Of a stretch of DNA of 64,000 bases, positions 18,601 to 29,562 are shown one piece after another. Source of the stretch: Ramlibacter pallidus (GTDB lineage: Bacteria > Pseudomonadota > Gammaproteobacteria > Burkholderiales > Burkholderiaceae_C); assembly GCF_015070875.1 (NCBI RefSeq), contig NZ_JADDIV010000003.1, forward strand, positions 496,001 to 560,000, given 5' to 3'. The notes under the pieces are model-generated. The model was not told the DNA's origin, did no database searches, and saw nothing but the letters and a program-made list of their open reading frames with translations. Position 1 is the stretch's first letter; each line of letters starts with the position of its first letter. The translations under genes and the position numbers were made by a program.

Positions 18601-19182
18601 AGCACGGCGCGCGAGCGCAAGCAGTTCCTGGACGCCCAGTCCAAGGACCTGAACGAGGCGATGACGACGCTGGAAGACGCCATCAAGAAGATCGACGGCG
18701 AGACGCGCGAACTGCTGGGCAGCACCTTCCAGACCGTCAACGAGCACTTCGGCCGCATGTTCCCGGAGCTGTTCGGCGGAGGCAACGCCAAGCTGGTGAT
18801 GACCGGCGAGGAGATCCTCGACTCCGGCGTGCAGGTGATGGCGCAGCCGCCCGGCAAGAAGAACCAGACCATCCACCTGCTGTCCGGCGGCGAGAAGGCG
18901 CTGACCGCCATCGCGCTGGTGTTCGCCATCTTCCAGCTCAACCCGGCGCCCTTCTGCCTGCTGGACGAGGTGGATGCGCCGCTGGACGACGCCAACACCG
19001 AGCGCTACGCCAAGCTGGTGAGCAGCATGAGCAAGGAAACCCAGTTCCTCTTCATCAGCCACAACAAGATCGCGATGGAGATGGCCGAGCAGCTGATCGG
19101 CGTCACCATGCAGGAGCAGGGCGTGTCGCGCATCGTGGCCGTGGACATGGAATCCGCGGTCTCGATGGCCGAGGCCGTCTAG
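15667..19182 (+). CDS. smc: chromosome segregation protein SMC
   Basis: 1171 residues. Structural ATPase of the Smc-ScpAB condensin that compacts and individualises the chromosome. The N-terminal head has MRLTSIKLSGFKSFAEP and Walker A GPNGCGKSN at 32-40. A long coiled coil rich in Glu, Gln, Ala and Arg follows. The globular hinge lies near 505-650 (LAKHGLGGLQGLWSRI), then the returning coiled coil. The C-terminal head has signature LLSGGEKALTAIALVF near 1071 and Walker B FCLLDEVDAPLDDANT. GTG start, supported by the immediate head motif. It is followed by zipA and ligA in an order typical of beta-proteobacteria. Confidence 0.97.
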   Translation: MRLTSIKLSGFKSFAEPTNFLLPGQLVGVVGPNGCGKSNIMDAVRWVLGESKASELRGESMQDVIFNGTTTRKPASRSSVELIFDNADHRAGGQWSQFAEIAVKRVLTRDGTSSYYINNQPVRRRDVQDVFLGTGLGPRAYAIIGQGTISRIIESKPEELRLFLEEAAGVSKYKERRRETENRLHDTRENLTRVEDILRELNANLEKLEKQAEVAERYNRLQADVTLKQHQLWFLKRSEAEVDQGRIKADADKAVVDLEARVADLRHIESELETVRQAHYAAGDQVNQAQGQLYEASAEVGRLEAEIRFVVEGRQRVEQRLLQLKEQTAQWATRKEEAEAETENLAAQTLEAEERAALLAAQVEEQGLQLPDLEEALRQAQSRSSEQRGAVAQVQQQIQVLAADQRNIEEQSRQLNQRRERLAADRNALAAPDEARLVKLQAQLAAAQEAAETADARLHELQDQVPQLDEERRARQQDVNTQGARQSDLSARMEALKALQEKVRTDGKLQPWLAKHGLGGLQGLWSRIHVEQGWENALEAALRERLNSLEVSRLDMVRAFAGDAPPAKLAFYHAPAAAAPETASALPRLADLLRLNDAGQKALLSDWLHGCYTAPSLEEALAARTQLQAGEAIYVKSGHAVTAHSVSFYAQDSEQAGLLARQQEIENLEKQLRAQALITEESRTALVRAEAAYSDASQRLVTARREAAETQGRAHELQVETLRLTQLAEQTRARSEQIAGDLAEVDALLEELQERRVSAEGRFEELDMQLADSQERHAQLDERVIEAERKLAEAREQHRSLERQAQEAQFSQRALEARRGELQRAIETATQQATSITQEEERARSELARLTDAAAQAGLQSALQLKSEREQALGAKRSEYDDLTAKLRASDERRLQLERELDPLRQRITDLQLKEQAARLGLEQYTQLLADAQADLEAVARSIQDGNVRLSGMQSEIDRLHREIAALGAVNLAALEELSTARERKQFLDAQSKDLNEAMTTLEDAIKKIDGETRELLGSTFQTVNEHFGRMFPELFGGGNAKLVMTGEEILDSGVQVMAQPPGKKNQTIHLLSGGEKALTAIALVFAIFQLNPAPFCLLDEVDAPLDDANTERYAKLVSSMSKETQFLFISHNKIAMEMAEQLIGVTMQEQGVSRIVAVDMESAVSMAEAV

Positions 19183-19194
19183 GGAACCCGCCGC

Positions 19195-22256
<3,062 letters not shown>

Positions 22257-22311
22257 GCGTGAAGGTGTAAGCACGCTGTCTCGCTGCCGCGACAGGAGAA
22301 AAATTCGCTAT

Positions 22312-22339
22312 TTGCAAGCGCTCGCGCAGTTCTTACATT
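22312..22339 (+). promoter_or_regulatory. sigma70-type promoter of the binding-protein gene
   Basis: TTGCAA at 22312-22317 and TACATT at 22334-22339 with a 16-base spacer, 26 bases before the ATG at 22366. It lies in the 109-base gap after ligA, which holds no other clear feature. Confidence 0.5.
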
Positions 22340-22365
22340 TCAGCCTCTCCAATGAAGAGGTATCG

Positions 22366-23490
22366 ATGCGCCGCCGTTTGTTGAAGTTGTTCTTGCTGGT
22401 CTCCGCGGCAACTGCTCTCCCCGTTCTCGCCCAGAAGGCCGCTCCCGGCCCCATCCTCGTCGGCCAGAGCGCCGGCATGAGCGGCGGCCAGGCCGCCTAC
22501 AGCACCGACGTCAAGCAGGGCATCGAGGCCTACTTCGCCGCCGTCAACAAGGCCGGCGGCGTGAATGGCCGCCCGGTCAAGCTGGTCACCCTCGACGACC
22601 AGGGCAAGAAGGACAACGTCCTGGCCAACACCAAGAAGCTGGTCGAAGGCGAGAAGGTCACCTCGCTGATCGGCTACACCAGCGGCGCCGGCGTGGAAGC
22701 GACGCTGGCGTACCTCGATTCGCAGAGCGTCCCGATGCTGTCGCCCGTGACGGGCAACATGGGCATCCGGGCGCAGTTCCACCGCAACCTGTTCCACACG
22801 CGCGCCGGTTACGACGACGAGATGCGCAAGGTGGTGAGCCACCTCGCACTGACCGGGGTGAGCAAGTTCGCCATCGCCTATCTCGACGACGTCGGCCCCG
22901 CGAACCCGCAGGCCATGCACGGCGCGCTCGAACTCGCCAAGCTGAAGGCCGTGGCCGCCGTTCCGCTGAACCGCAACGCCACCGACTTCAATGCGCAGGT
23001 CGACAAGCTGCTCGAGGCGAAACCCGAGGTCGTGCTGTTCATCAGCAACGGCACGCCCATCGTCAAGATCGTGCAGGGCATGCGCGCGAAGGGGTACGGC
23101 GGTCAGTTCGCCACCAGTTCGTTCTCCGGGCTCAAGGTCATCGACGACCTAAAGGCCACGGGCGTGGGCCTGATCATGAGCCAGGTGCTGCCGCCGCCGA
23201 CGCGCGTGCACCTCAAGCTGGTCAAGCAGTACCAGGACGACCTGAAGGCGTTCGCGCCCGACGCGAAGCCGAACTACACCAGCCTCGAAGGCTACGTGGC
23301 GGCGAAGGTGCTGGTGGAAGGCTACCGCCGCGCCGGCACCGACACCCCCGAACGGCTGGTCGCTGCGCTCGAGGAGATCCAGCGTCTCGACCTGGGCGGC
23401 TACGAGATCAACTTCTCGCGCAAGAGCCACGACGGCTCCCGCTTCGTCGACACCGGCGTGGTCGGGCGGGATGGTGGCCTGCGCTTCTGA
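22366..23490 (+). CDS. periplasmic branched-chain amino acid-type ABC substrate-binding protein
   Basis: 374 residues. Signal peptide MRRRLLKLFLLVSAATALPVLAQ with cleavage after AQ. The mature protein is a type I periplasmic-binding fold of the LivK group: ILVGQSAGMSGGQAAYSTDV opens the ligand cleft, followed by GVNGRPVKLVTLDDQGKKD, IGYTSGAGVEATLAYL and VPMLSPVTGNMGIR. A good Shine-Dalgarno sequence (AAGAGG) stands five bases before the ATG; the longer upstream frame lies inside ligA. No permease or ATPase gene is adjacent, so it is an orphan that may serve a transporter elsewhere or act as a sensor ligand-binding component. Ligand unknown. Confidence 0.88.
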   Translation: MRRRLLKLFLLVSAATALPVLAQKAAPGPILVGQSAGMSGGQAAYSTDVKQGIEAYFAAVNKAGGVNGRPVKLVTLDDQGKKDNVLANTKKLVEGEKVTSLIGYTSGAGVEATLAYLDSQSVPMLSPVTGNMGIRAQFHRNLFHTRAGYDDEMRKVVSHLALTGVSKFAIAYLDDVGPANPQAMHGALELAKLKAVAAVPLNRNATDFNAQVDKLLEAKPEVVLFISNGTPIVKIVQGMRAKGYGGQFATSSFSGLKVIDDLKATGVGLIMSQVLPPPTRVHLKLVKQYQDDLKAFAPDAKPNYTSLEGYVAAKVLVEGYRRAGTDTPERLVAALEEIQRLDLGGYEINFSRKSHDGSRFVDTGVVGRDGGLRF

Positions 23491-23528
23491 AGGCAGTTGT
23501 TCCGGTTTTGAGAGAGGGAGAAGTAAAA

Positions 23529-24530
23529 ATGTTTTCCAAACGTATCCTGTCCGCCGCCGTCCTGGTGGCCGCCGGCGGCGCCGCGCTGCTGGTCCATGCC
23601 CAAGGCACGGCGCGCAACGAACCCATCCTGCCGCTGCCCGATGCCGTGACCGACGTCGAACCGGCCAAGGTGAAGCTGGGTGGGAAGCTGTTCGCCGACC
23701 CGCGCTTCTCCGCGGACGGTTCCGTGTCCTGCCAGTCCTGCCACCTGCCGCACGCGGGCGGCGCCGACCCGCGCCGGCACTCGGTCAGCGCGTTCGGCAA
23801 GGTGCGCCCCCTCAATTCGCCGACCATCTTCAACGTCCGCTACAACACGGTGGGGCTGAACTGGACCGGCCGGACCAAGGACCTCGACGCCCAGATCAAG
23901 GGTTCGGTCGGCAATGCCGACACCATGGCCCACGACTGGGGCAAGGTGATCCAGGTCCTGGCGCAGGACCAGGCGATCGCGTCCGAGTTCAAGGCCGCCT
24001 TCGGCGGGGACAACCCGGTGAACCAGGCCAACGCGTCCGAAGCGATCGTCGCCTTCGAGAAATCCCTGGTCACGCCCTCGCGCTTCGACGACTGGCTCAA
24101 GGGCAAGGACAGCGCCATCACCGCGCAGGAAAAGGCCGGCTACGAGAAGTTCAAGGCCTACGGCTGCGTCGCCTGCCACAACGGCATCAACGTGGGCGGC
24201 AACAGCTTCATGAAGATGGGCCTCACCGGCAACTACTTCGCCGACCGCGAGAAGAAGGGCCGCGGCGCCGAGGTGGACGTCGACAAGGGCAAGTTCGCGG
24301 TGAGCAAGAAGGAGGAGGACATGTACGTCTTCCGCGTGCCTTCGCTCCGCAACGTCGCCCTCACGGCGCCTTACTTCCACGACGGCGCCGTGCCGACGCT
24401 GGACGAGGCCATCGACCTGATGGGCCGGTTCCAGCTGGGTCGCGAGATCCCGCCGGCCGACCGCCAGGACATTGCCGCCTTCCTGAACGCGCTGGGCGGC
24501 AAGCAGCTGGAGCAGTCGGCCAAGCGCTGA
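23529..24530 (+). CDS. di-heme cytochrome c peroxidase / MauG family protein
   Basis: 333 residues. The signal peptide [20 protein letters not shown] ends in VHAQ, directing it to the periplasm. Two c-type heme sites are visible: CQSCH at 68-72 and CVACH near 213-217. Other family features are [34 protein letters not shown] and [18 protein letters not shown]. Bacterial CcpA-type enzymes reduce hydrogen peroxide with electrons from small cytochromes or azurin; MauG relatives oxidise protein side chains. Length and motifs fit the peroxidase group. A purine-rich Shine-Dalgarno (GGGAG) precedes the ATG at 23529. It follows the binding-protein gene by 38 bases and may be co-transcribed. Confidence 0.92.
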   Translation: MFSKRILSAAVLVAAGGAALLVHAQGTARNEPILPLPDAVTDVEPAKVKLGGKLFADPRFSADGSVSCQSCHLPHAGGADPRRHSVSAFGKVRPLNSPTIFNVRYNTVGLNWTGRTKDLDAQIKGSVGNADTMAHDWGKVIQVLAQDQAIASEFKAAFGGDNPVNQANASEAIVAFEKSLVTPSRFDDWLKGKDSAITAQEKAGYEKFKAYGCVACHNGINVGGNSFMKMGLTGNYFADREKKGRGAEVDVDKGKFAVSKKEEDMYVFRVPSLRNVALTAPYFHDGAVPTLDEAIDLMGRFQLGREIPPADRQDIAAFLNALGGKQLEQSAKR

Positions 24531-24561
24531 TCCAGCAGGGCTTCGGCCCGCCGGCGACCGG

Positions 24562-24981
24562 CTAGCGGACGGCGTCCCCGGGACGCCGCTCCGGCCGGCG
24601 CCACAGCCACAGGAGGATCAGCGCCATGCAGGCGATGATCGCCCAGACCGCCGGCAGCCAGCGGTCCGGCGTGACGTACAGCATCATGCAGGTGCTGCCG
24701 GTCATCATGACGGACGTGATCCACTTGGCCCGGCGCGGCACCACGCCGGCTTCGTACCAGTCGCGCAGCAGGTGCCCGAACCGGGGATGCTGCAGCAGCC
24801 AGCGGTGCAGGCGCGGCGAGCTGCGCGAGGCGCACCAGGCCGCCACGATCAGGAACGGCACCGTCGGCATGACCGGCAGGAACAGGCCGATGAGGCCCAG
24901 CAGGACGAAGATGCCCGCCAGCGTCATCAGGAACCAGCGGGCAGGAGCCGACAGGGCGCTGCCCGGGACTTGGGTTTGCAT
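24562..24981 (-). CDS. DUF454 (YbaN-like) inner-membrane protein
   Basis: 139 residues. Four hydrophobic segments: [53 protein letters not shown] and [18 protein letters not shown]. The stretch [13 protein letters not shown] followed by [17 protein letters not shown] is the DUF454/YbaN signature. Function is unknown. The ATG lies seven bases after a TATCTT box, without a Shine-Dalgarno sequence. It diverges from def with only 51 bases between the two start codons. Confidence 0.87.
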   Translation of the reverse strand: MQTQVPGSALSAPARWFLMTLAGIFVLLGLIGLFLPVMPTVPFLIVAAWCASRSSPRLHRWLLQHPRFGHLLRDWYEAGVVPRRAKWITSVMMTGSTCMMLYVTPDRWLPAVWAIIACMALILLWLWRRPERRPGDAVR

Positions 24982-24988
24982 GTCCCGC

Positions 24989-24994
24989 AAGATA
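24989..24994 (-). promoter_or_regulatory. -10-like box of the ybaN-like gene
   Basis: TATCTT on the minus strand, seven bases before the ATG; predicts a leaderless message. Confidence 0.35.
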
Positions 24995-25019
24995 CCAGTT
25001 GCAGCGCTGCCGCGGGCGC

Positions 25020-25025
25020 TATCCT
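25020..25025 (+). promoter_or_regulatory. -10-like box of def
   Basis: TATCCT, seven bases before the def ATG, with GTTGCA sixteen bases upstream as a possible -35. The promoter pair for def and the ybaN-like gene is packed into 51 bases. Confidence 0.4.
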
Positions 25026-25032
25026 CGGCCCC

Positions 25033-25572
25033 ATGGCTGTACGACAAATCCTGAAAATGGGCGATCCGCGCCTGCTGCGGACCGCCCAGCCGGTGCGTGA
25101 ATTCGGCACGCCCGCCCTGCGCGAACTGGTGCGGGACATGGAAGAGACGATGAAGGCTGCCAACGGCGCCGGCCTCGCGGCACCGCAGATCGGCGTCGAC
25201 CTGCAGCTCGTGATTTTCGGCACCGATGCCCCGAACCCGCGCTATCCCGATGCCCCGCCGGTCCCGCGCACCGTGCTCCTCAATCCCGAGATCACGCCGG
25301 TGGGCGACGCGGAAGAGGAGGGCTGGGAGGGCTGCCTGTCCGTTCCGGGCCTGCGGGCGGTGGTGCCGCGCTGGCAGCGCATCCGCTACACCGGCCGCGA
25401 CCTCGAAGGAAGGGCCATCGAGCGGGAGGCCGACGGTTTCCACGCCCGGGTGGTGCAGCACGAGGTCGACCACCTGTTCGGCAAGCTGTATCCCATGCGC
25501 GTGCGCGATTTCACGAAGTTCGGCTTCACCGAGGTGTTGTTCCCCGGGCTCGACGCGGCGGACGACGACTGA
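25033..25572 (+). CDS. def: peptide deformylase
   Basis: 179 residues, soluble ferrous/zinc hydrolase that removes the formyl group from nascent protein N-termini. All three motifs are intact: [11 protein letters not shown] (motif 1, with the conserved Gln), [14 protein letters not shown] (motif 2, metal Cys) and [11 protein letters not shown] (motif 3, HExxH-type with catalytic Glu). The start at 25033 gives the usual [15 protein letters not shown]. It is not next to fmt, the usual neighbour of the main def gene, so this may be a second copy (inference). No Shine-Dalgarno; probably leaderless. Confidence 0.95.
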   Translation: MAVRQILKMGDPRLLRTAQPVREFGTPALRELVRDMEETMKAANGAGLAAPQIGVDLQLVIFGTDAPNPRYPDAPPVPRTVLLNPEITPVGDAEEEGWEGCLSVPGLRAVVPRWQRIRYTGRDLEGRAIEREADGFHARVVQHEVDHLFGKLYPMRVRDFTKFGFTEVLFPGLDAADDD

Positions 25573-25674
25573 CCGTGGCCCGGCGTGCGACGGGCGCGCC
25601 CGGAAAATAAACCCGCGGCGCAGGGCAAATCCCTGTCACCATGGGCCTCCATGGATCCCATGGCGAGGGATCCC

Positions 25675-25974
25675 ATGACTTTCTTTCTCTGGTGCGCCAT
25701 CGGCGCCCTGGCCGGCGGGCTTGCCGGAGTCCTCATGGGCACGCGCGGGCTCATCCCACGCCTCGAGGAAGTCGCCGTCGGCGTCTTCGGTGCCTTCCTG
25801 GGAGGCGAGTTCCTGGCCACGATGGTCGCGGGCCCGGCACCGGAAGGCGGGTTCCGCATGGCTGCGTTCGTCACCGCCGTGGCCGGGGCCCTGGCGCTGC
25901 TGGCGCTGCTGAAGGTCATGCGCAAGGCCGTCGGACCGATGCGCAACGGCAAGAGCGCGCTGCGCAAGCGCTGA
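25675..25974 (+). CDS. small membrane protein, GlsB/YeaQ/YmgE-like
   Basis: 99 residues. Three glycine-rich hydrophobic helices: FFLWCAIGALAGGLAGVLMG, VAVGVFGAFLGGEFLATMV and MAAFVTAVAGALALLALL. The GALAGGLAG and GVFGAFLGG repeats are those of the transglycosylase-associated/YeaQ stress-response group. The C-terminus is basic (KVMRKAVGPMRNGK). The ATG at 25675 has GAGGG five bases upstream; two earlier in-frame ATGs at 25651 and 25663 are alternatives. It converges with glnD, with seven bases between the stop codons. Confidence 0.75.
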   Translation: MTFFLWCAIGALAGGLAGVLMGTRGLIPRLEEVAVGVFGAFLGGEFLATMVAGPAPEGGFRMAAFVTAVAGALALLALLKVMRKAVGPMRNGKSALRKR

Positions 25975-25981
25975 AGGCGCC

Positions 25982-28657
25982 TCAGCCGGCCGCGATCGCG
26001 TCCAGCAGCTCGGTCTCGATCTCGATCTGCTTGCGGTTCTGCTGCAGCTCGTTGCCGTTGATCAGGAACATGTCCTCGACCCGCTCGCCGAGCGTGCTCA
26101 CCTTGGCGAGCTGCAGGTTCAACTTGTGCTGGGCGAGCACGCGGGCGATGGAATAGAGCAGGCCGACGCGGTCGCTGGCGGAGATGGACAGCAGCCAGTG
26201 CGTCGCCTTGTCGTCCGGGCGCAAGTCCACCCGCGGCGGGATCGGGAAGCTCTTGACCCGGCGGGACACCCGTCCGCGGCTGGGCGCCGGCAGCGGCCCC
26301 GCCGCCGCAATGGTCGCGCACAGCTCCGACTCCACCATGCTGCACAGTTCGCGGTAGTGGTCCGGCATCATCGCCGTCACCACCTGGAAGGTGTCCAGCG
26401 CATAGCCGTTGGTGGCGGTGTGGATCTTGGCTTCGAGGATGCTGAAGCCGGCCTGCTCGAAGTAGCCGCAGATGCGCGCGAACAGGTCGGTCTGGTCGGG
26501 CGTGTAGACCATGACCTGGAGGCCCTCGCCGACCGGCGAGATGCGGGCGCGCACGACGACCTTGCCGCTGCCGACGTGGCGCGACGCATGGCGCGTGTGC
26601 CAGGCGATGTCGGCCGCCTCGTGGCGCATGAAGTAGCCGACGTCCAGCGTGTCCCACAACTTCTTGTGCGCCTCGAAGGGCAGGGCGAACAGCTGCAGCT
26701 GCACCAGCGCCTCGCGCTTGCGCGCCTCGACGTCGGCCCTGGGGTCCGGCGTGCCGCCACCCAGCGCGCGCAGCGTGTAGCGGTACAGGTCCTCCAGCAG
26801 CTTGCCCTTCCAGGCGTTCCACACTTTCGGGCTGGTGCCGCGGATGTCGGCCACGGTCAGCAGGTACAGCGCGGTGAGGTAGCGCTCGTTGCCCACCCGC
26901 TTCGCGAACGCCTCGATCACCGCCGGGTCGCCCAGGTCTTCCTTCTGGGCCACCCGGCTCATGGCCAGGTGCTCTCGCACCAGGAACTCGATCAGCTTGC
27001 AGTCCTCGACGTCGATCGCGTGCTGGCGGCAGAAGCGCCGCACCTCGCGCGCGCCGAGGTCGGAGTGGTCGCCGCCCCGGCCCTTCGCGATGTCGTGGAA
27101 CAGCGCCGCGGTGTAGAGGATGTACGGCTTGTCCCAGCCCGCCGCCAGCTGCGAGCAGAACGGATATTCATGCGCATGCTCCGCGATGAAGAAGCGGCGC
27201 ACGTTGCGCAGCACCATCAGGATGTGCTGGTCCACCGTGTAGACGTGGAACAGGTCGTGCTGCATCTGGCCCACGATGCGGCGGAACACCCAGAGGTAGC
27301 GGCCCAGCACGGAAGTCTGGTTCATCAGCCGCATCGCGTGCGTGATGCCGCGCGGCTGCATGAGCATGGCGCGGAAGGTGGCGTGGTTGGCCGGGTCGTT
27401 GCGGAAGCGCGCGTCCATCACCTTGCGCGCGTTGTAAAGCGCGCGCAGCGTCCGCGCCGACAGGCCCTTCACCCCGGGCGTCGTCTGGTACAGCAGGAAG
27501 GTCTCGAGGATGGCCTGCGGGTTCTTCAGGTACAGGTCGTCGCTGGCGACCTCGATCATCCCGGCCTTCTCGGAGAAGCGCTCGTTGATCGCACGCGCTT
27601 CCGCGGCGGCGGGGTTCAGCCGCTCCTCGATGTTGAGCAGCAGGATCTGGTTCAGCTGCGCCACGGCCTTGGCGGCCCAGTAGTAGCGCTTCATCAGCCG
27701 CTCGCTGGGGCGCTGCAGCATGCGGCCATCGGGCCGGACGACGGCCTTGTAGCCGAAGGATTCCGCCACCGCGTTCTGCATGTCGAACACCAGCCGGTCC
27801 TCGCGCCGGCCGGCCACGACGTGCAGCCGTGCGCGGATCGTGCTCAGCAGCGCTTCGTTGCGCTTGATCTGGCGCGCCTCGAAGGCGGTGGCGAGCCCGC
27901 GCCGCGCCAGTTCGTCCCAGCTCTTGCCGAAGCCGGCCGCATTGGCCACCCACAGGATCACCTGCAGGTCCCGGAGGCCGCCGGGTGATTCCTTGCAGTT
28001 CGGCTCCAGCGCGTACGGCGTGTTCTCGAACTTGGTGTGCCGCTGGCGCATCTCCAGCGTCTTGGCCACGAAGAAGGCCCGGGAGTCGACCTGGGCGCGG
28101 AAGCGCTCCTGGAAGGCGAGGAACAGCTTGCGTGAGCCGGTGAGCAGGCGCGCCTCGAGCAGCGAGGTCTGCACGGTGACGTCGCCGGCCGCCTGCGCCA
28201 CGCATTCCTCGACGGTCCGCACGCTGGAGCCGATCTCCAGGCCGGCGTCCCAGCAGCTGCCGATGAAGTTCTCCACCCTCTGCTTGAGCAGGGCGTCCTG
28301 CTCGCAGGAAATCCCGTCCGGCATCAGAAGCAGGACGTCGACGTCCGAGTGCGGGAACAGTTCGCCGCGGCCGAAGCCGCCGCAGGCCACGAGGGCGACG
28401 CCGGCGGGGAGGCCGGCGTGCTCCCAGAGCTTCTTCAGCGCCTCGTCCGCGGCCTGGCCCAGCGCCTGCAGCAGGCCCTTGATGCTGCGCACCGCGGCGG
28501 CATCCGCTTGCAGGGTGTGCAGCAGTTGGGCCTTGCGCGCCTTGTAGGCGTCGCGGACCAGGCCCACGTCATTCCCGCGCAGTCGCGAATCCAGGGCGCC
28601 CGAACCCGGGAAGCTCTGGATCCCCGCCGGGGCGGGGACGACGCCGGACTTGGTCAT
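25982..28657 (-). CDS. glnD: [protein-PII] uridylyltransferase / uridylyl-removing enzyme
   Basis: 891 residues from the ATG at 28657. GlnD senses glutamine and adds or removes UMP on PII proteins, the top of the nitrogen cascade. The nucleotidyltransferase motif [20 protein letters not shown] is near residues 92-111. The HD phosphohydrolase motif [16 protein letters not shown] is near 520. Two C-terminal ACT domains (from about 704 and 819) bind glutamine. The ATG overlaps the map stop (ATGA). Residues 5-30 (VVPAPAGIQ...DSRLRGND) are the translation of a palindromic repeat, not family sequence. Homologous sequence begins only near [17 protein letters not shown] at 28567, right after the repeat, would give 861 residues and could be the true or ancestral start. 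Confidence 0.93.
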   Translation of the reverse strand: MTKSGVVPAPAGIQSFPGSGALDSRLRGNDVGLVRDAYKARKAQLLHTLQADAAAVRSIKGLLQALGQAADEALKKLWEHAGLPAGVALVACGGFGRGELFPHSDVDVLLLMPDGISCEQDALLKQRVENFIGSCWDAGLEIGSSVRTVEECVAQAAGDVTVQTSLLEARLLTGSRKLFLAFQERFRAQVDSRAFFVAKTLEMRQRHTKFENTPYALEPNCKESPGGLRDLQVILWVANAAGFGKSWDELARRGLATAFEARQIKRNEALLSTIRARLHVVAGRREDRLVFDMQNAVAESFGYKAVVRPDGRMLQRPSERLMKRYYWAAKAVAQLNQILLLNIEERLNPAAAEARAINERFSEKAGMIEVASDDLYLKNPQAILETFLLYQTTPGVKGLSARTLRALYNARKVMDARFRNDPANHATFRAMLMQPRGITHAMRLMNQTSVLGRYLWVFRRIVGQMQHDLFHVYTVDQHILMVLRNVRRFFIAEHAHEYPFCSQLAAGWDKPYILYTAALFHDIAKGRGGDHSDLGAREVRRFCRQHAIDVEDCKLIEFLVREHLAMSRVAQKEDLGDPAVIEAFAKRVGNERYLTALYLLTVADIRGTSPKVWNAWKGKLLEDLYRYTLRALGGGTPDPRADVEARKREALVQLQLFALPFEAHKKLWDTLDVGYFMRHEAADIAWHTRHASRHVGSGKVVVRARISPVGEGLQVMVYTPDQTDLFARICGYFEQAGFSILEAKIHTATNGYALDTFQVVTAMMPDHYRELCSMVESELCATIAAAGPLPAPSRGRVSRRVKSFPIPPRVDLRPDDKATHWLLSISASDRVGLLYSIARVLAQHKLNLQLAKVSTLGERVEDMFLINGNELQQNRKQIEIETELLDAIAAG
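28568..28642. repeat. REP/NIME-like composite repeat inside the 5' end of glnD
   Basis: Two facing halves: GTCATTCCCGCGCAG...CGAATCCAG and, on the other strand, GTCGTCCCCGCCCC...GGATCCAG, separated by about 22 bases. It matches the layout at 10227-10283. It lies 15 to 90 bases inside the glnD frame and keeps that frame open. Confidence 0.75.
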
Positions 28658-29457
28658 CCCTTCACGAAAGCAGGCGGCGGCGGGCTGCCGGCCGACAGGG
28701 TCAGCACCTCGTAGCCCGATTCGGTCACCAGCACGGTGTGCTCCCACTGCGCCGACAGCGAGTGGTCCTTGGTGACGATGGTCCAGCCGTCGTTGCCGAA
28801 CTCCTTCACGTCGCGGCGGCCCGCGTTGATCATCGGCTCGATGGTGAAGGTCATGCCGGGGCGCAGTTCTTCCAGGGTGCCCGGCTTGCCGTAATGCAGG
28901 ACCTGCGGCTCCTCGTGGAAGGTGCGGCCGATGCCATGGCCGCAGAACTCGCGCACCACGGAAAAGCCGTTGCTTTCGGCGAACTTCTGGATCGCCCAGC
29001 CGACGTCGCCCAGGCGCACGCCCGGCTTGACCTGCACGATGCCGTGCCACATCGCCTCGTAGGTGACCTGCACCAGGCGCCTGGCGGCGATGGAGGCCTC
29101 GCCGATGATGAACATGCGGCTGGTGTCGCCGTACCAGCCGTCCTTGATGACGGTGACGTCGACGTTGACGATGTCGCCCTTCTTCAGCGGCTTGTCGTTC
29201 GGGATGCCGTGGCACACCACGTTGTTGACCGACGTGCACAGGGAGGCCGGATAGGGCGGGTAGCCGGAGGGCTGGTAGCCCAGCGTGGCCGAGATGCTGC
29301 CCTGCTTCTTCATGAACTCGGCGGCCAGCCGGTCGATCTCGCGGGTGGTGATGCCCGGCTTGATGAAGGGCGTCAGGTGGTCCAGCACCTCCGCCGCCAT
29401 CCGGCAGGCGACGCGCATTCCCTGCAGTTCTTGTTCGTCTTTGTACGTGATGCCCAT
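28654..29457 (-). CDS. map: type I methionine aminopeptidase
   Basis: 267 residues (E. coli 264). Removes initiator Met from nascent proteins. Five metal ligands are visible: the two Asp in [20 protein letters not shown], His in [13 protein letters not shown], Glu in [10 protein letters not shown] and Glu near the end in [16 protein letters not shown]. The catalytic-site His lies in [14 protein letters not shown]. The ATG is seven bases after a GATAAT box; the open frame continues far upstream, but only as antisense of purL. Its stop overlaps glnD. With def 3 kb away, both N-terminal processing enzymes are in this window but not in one operon. Confidence 0.96.
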   Translation of the reverse strand: MGITYKDEQELQGMRVACRMAAEVLDHLTPFIKPGITTREIDRLAAEFMKKQGSISATLGYQPSGYPPYPASLCTSVNNVVCHGIPNDKPLKKGDIVNVDVTVIKDGWYGDTSRMFIIGEASIAARRLVQVTYEAMWHGIVQVKPGVRLGDVGWAIQKFAESNGFSVVREFCGHGIGRTFHEEPQVLHYGKPGTLEELRPGMTFTIEPMINAGRRDVKEFGNDGWTIVTKDHSLSAQWEHTVLVTESGYEVLTLSAGSPPPPAFVKG

Positions 29458-29464
29458 GTCCGGG

Positions 29465-29470
29465 ATTATC
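29465..29470 (-). promoter_or_regulatory. -10-like box of map-glnD
   Basis: GATAAT on the minus strand, seven bases before the map ATG, as at dapC. No consensus -35. Confidence 0.4.
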
Positions 29471-29473
29471 CCA

Positions 29474-29489
29474 GAGGGTCCAAACCCTC
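29474..29489. promoter_or_regulatory. palindrome between map and purL
   Basis: GAGGGTCCAAACCCTC: perfect 6-bp arms around a CCAA spacer. It lies between the map -10-like box and the possible purL -10 box, a good place for a repressor of both. No known operator was recognised. Confidence 0.35.
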
Positions 29490-29494
29490 GCAGG

Positions 29495-29500
29495 TAGAAT
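29495..29500 (+). promoter_or_regulatory. possible -10 box of purL
   Basis: TAGAAT, 62 bases before the purL GTG, leaving room for the leader hairpin at 29510-29534. No clear -35. Confidence 0.35.
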
Positions 29501-29509
29501 GCCGGGCTA

Positions 29510-29534
29510 CCACGGCCCCAGTCAGCGGCCGTGG
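29510..29534 (+). promoter_or_regulatory. purL leader hairpin
   Basis: CCACGGCC / GGCCGTGG, an 8-bp perfect stem with a 9-base loop, starting about ten bases after the TAGAAT box. No T-run follows, so it is not a terminator. It would stabilise or regulate the 5' end of the purL message. Confidence 0.4.
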
Positions 29535-29562
29535 ACGCCACTCCCCAGACAGGTTTCAGACA

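Noticed and set aside
22276..22295. Imperfect hairpin CTGTC...GACAG after ligA
   Set aside because: Only five closing pairs, with a mismatch inside and no T-run; not enough to call a terminator.
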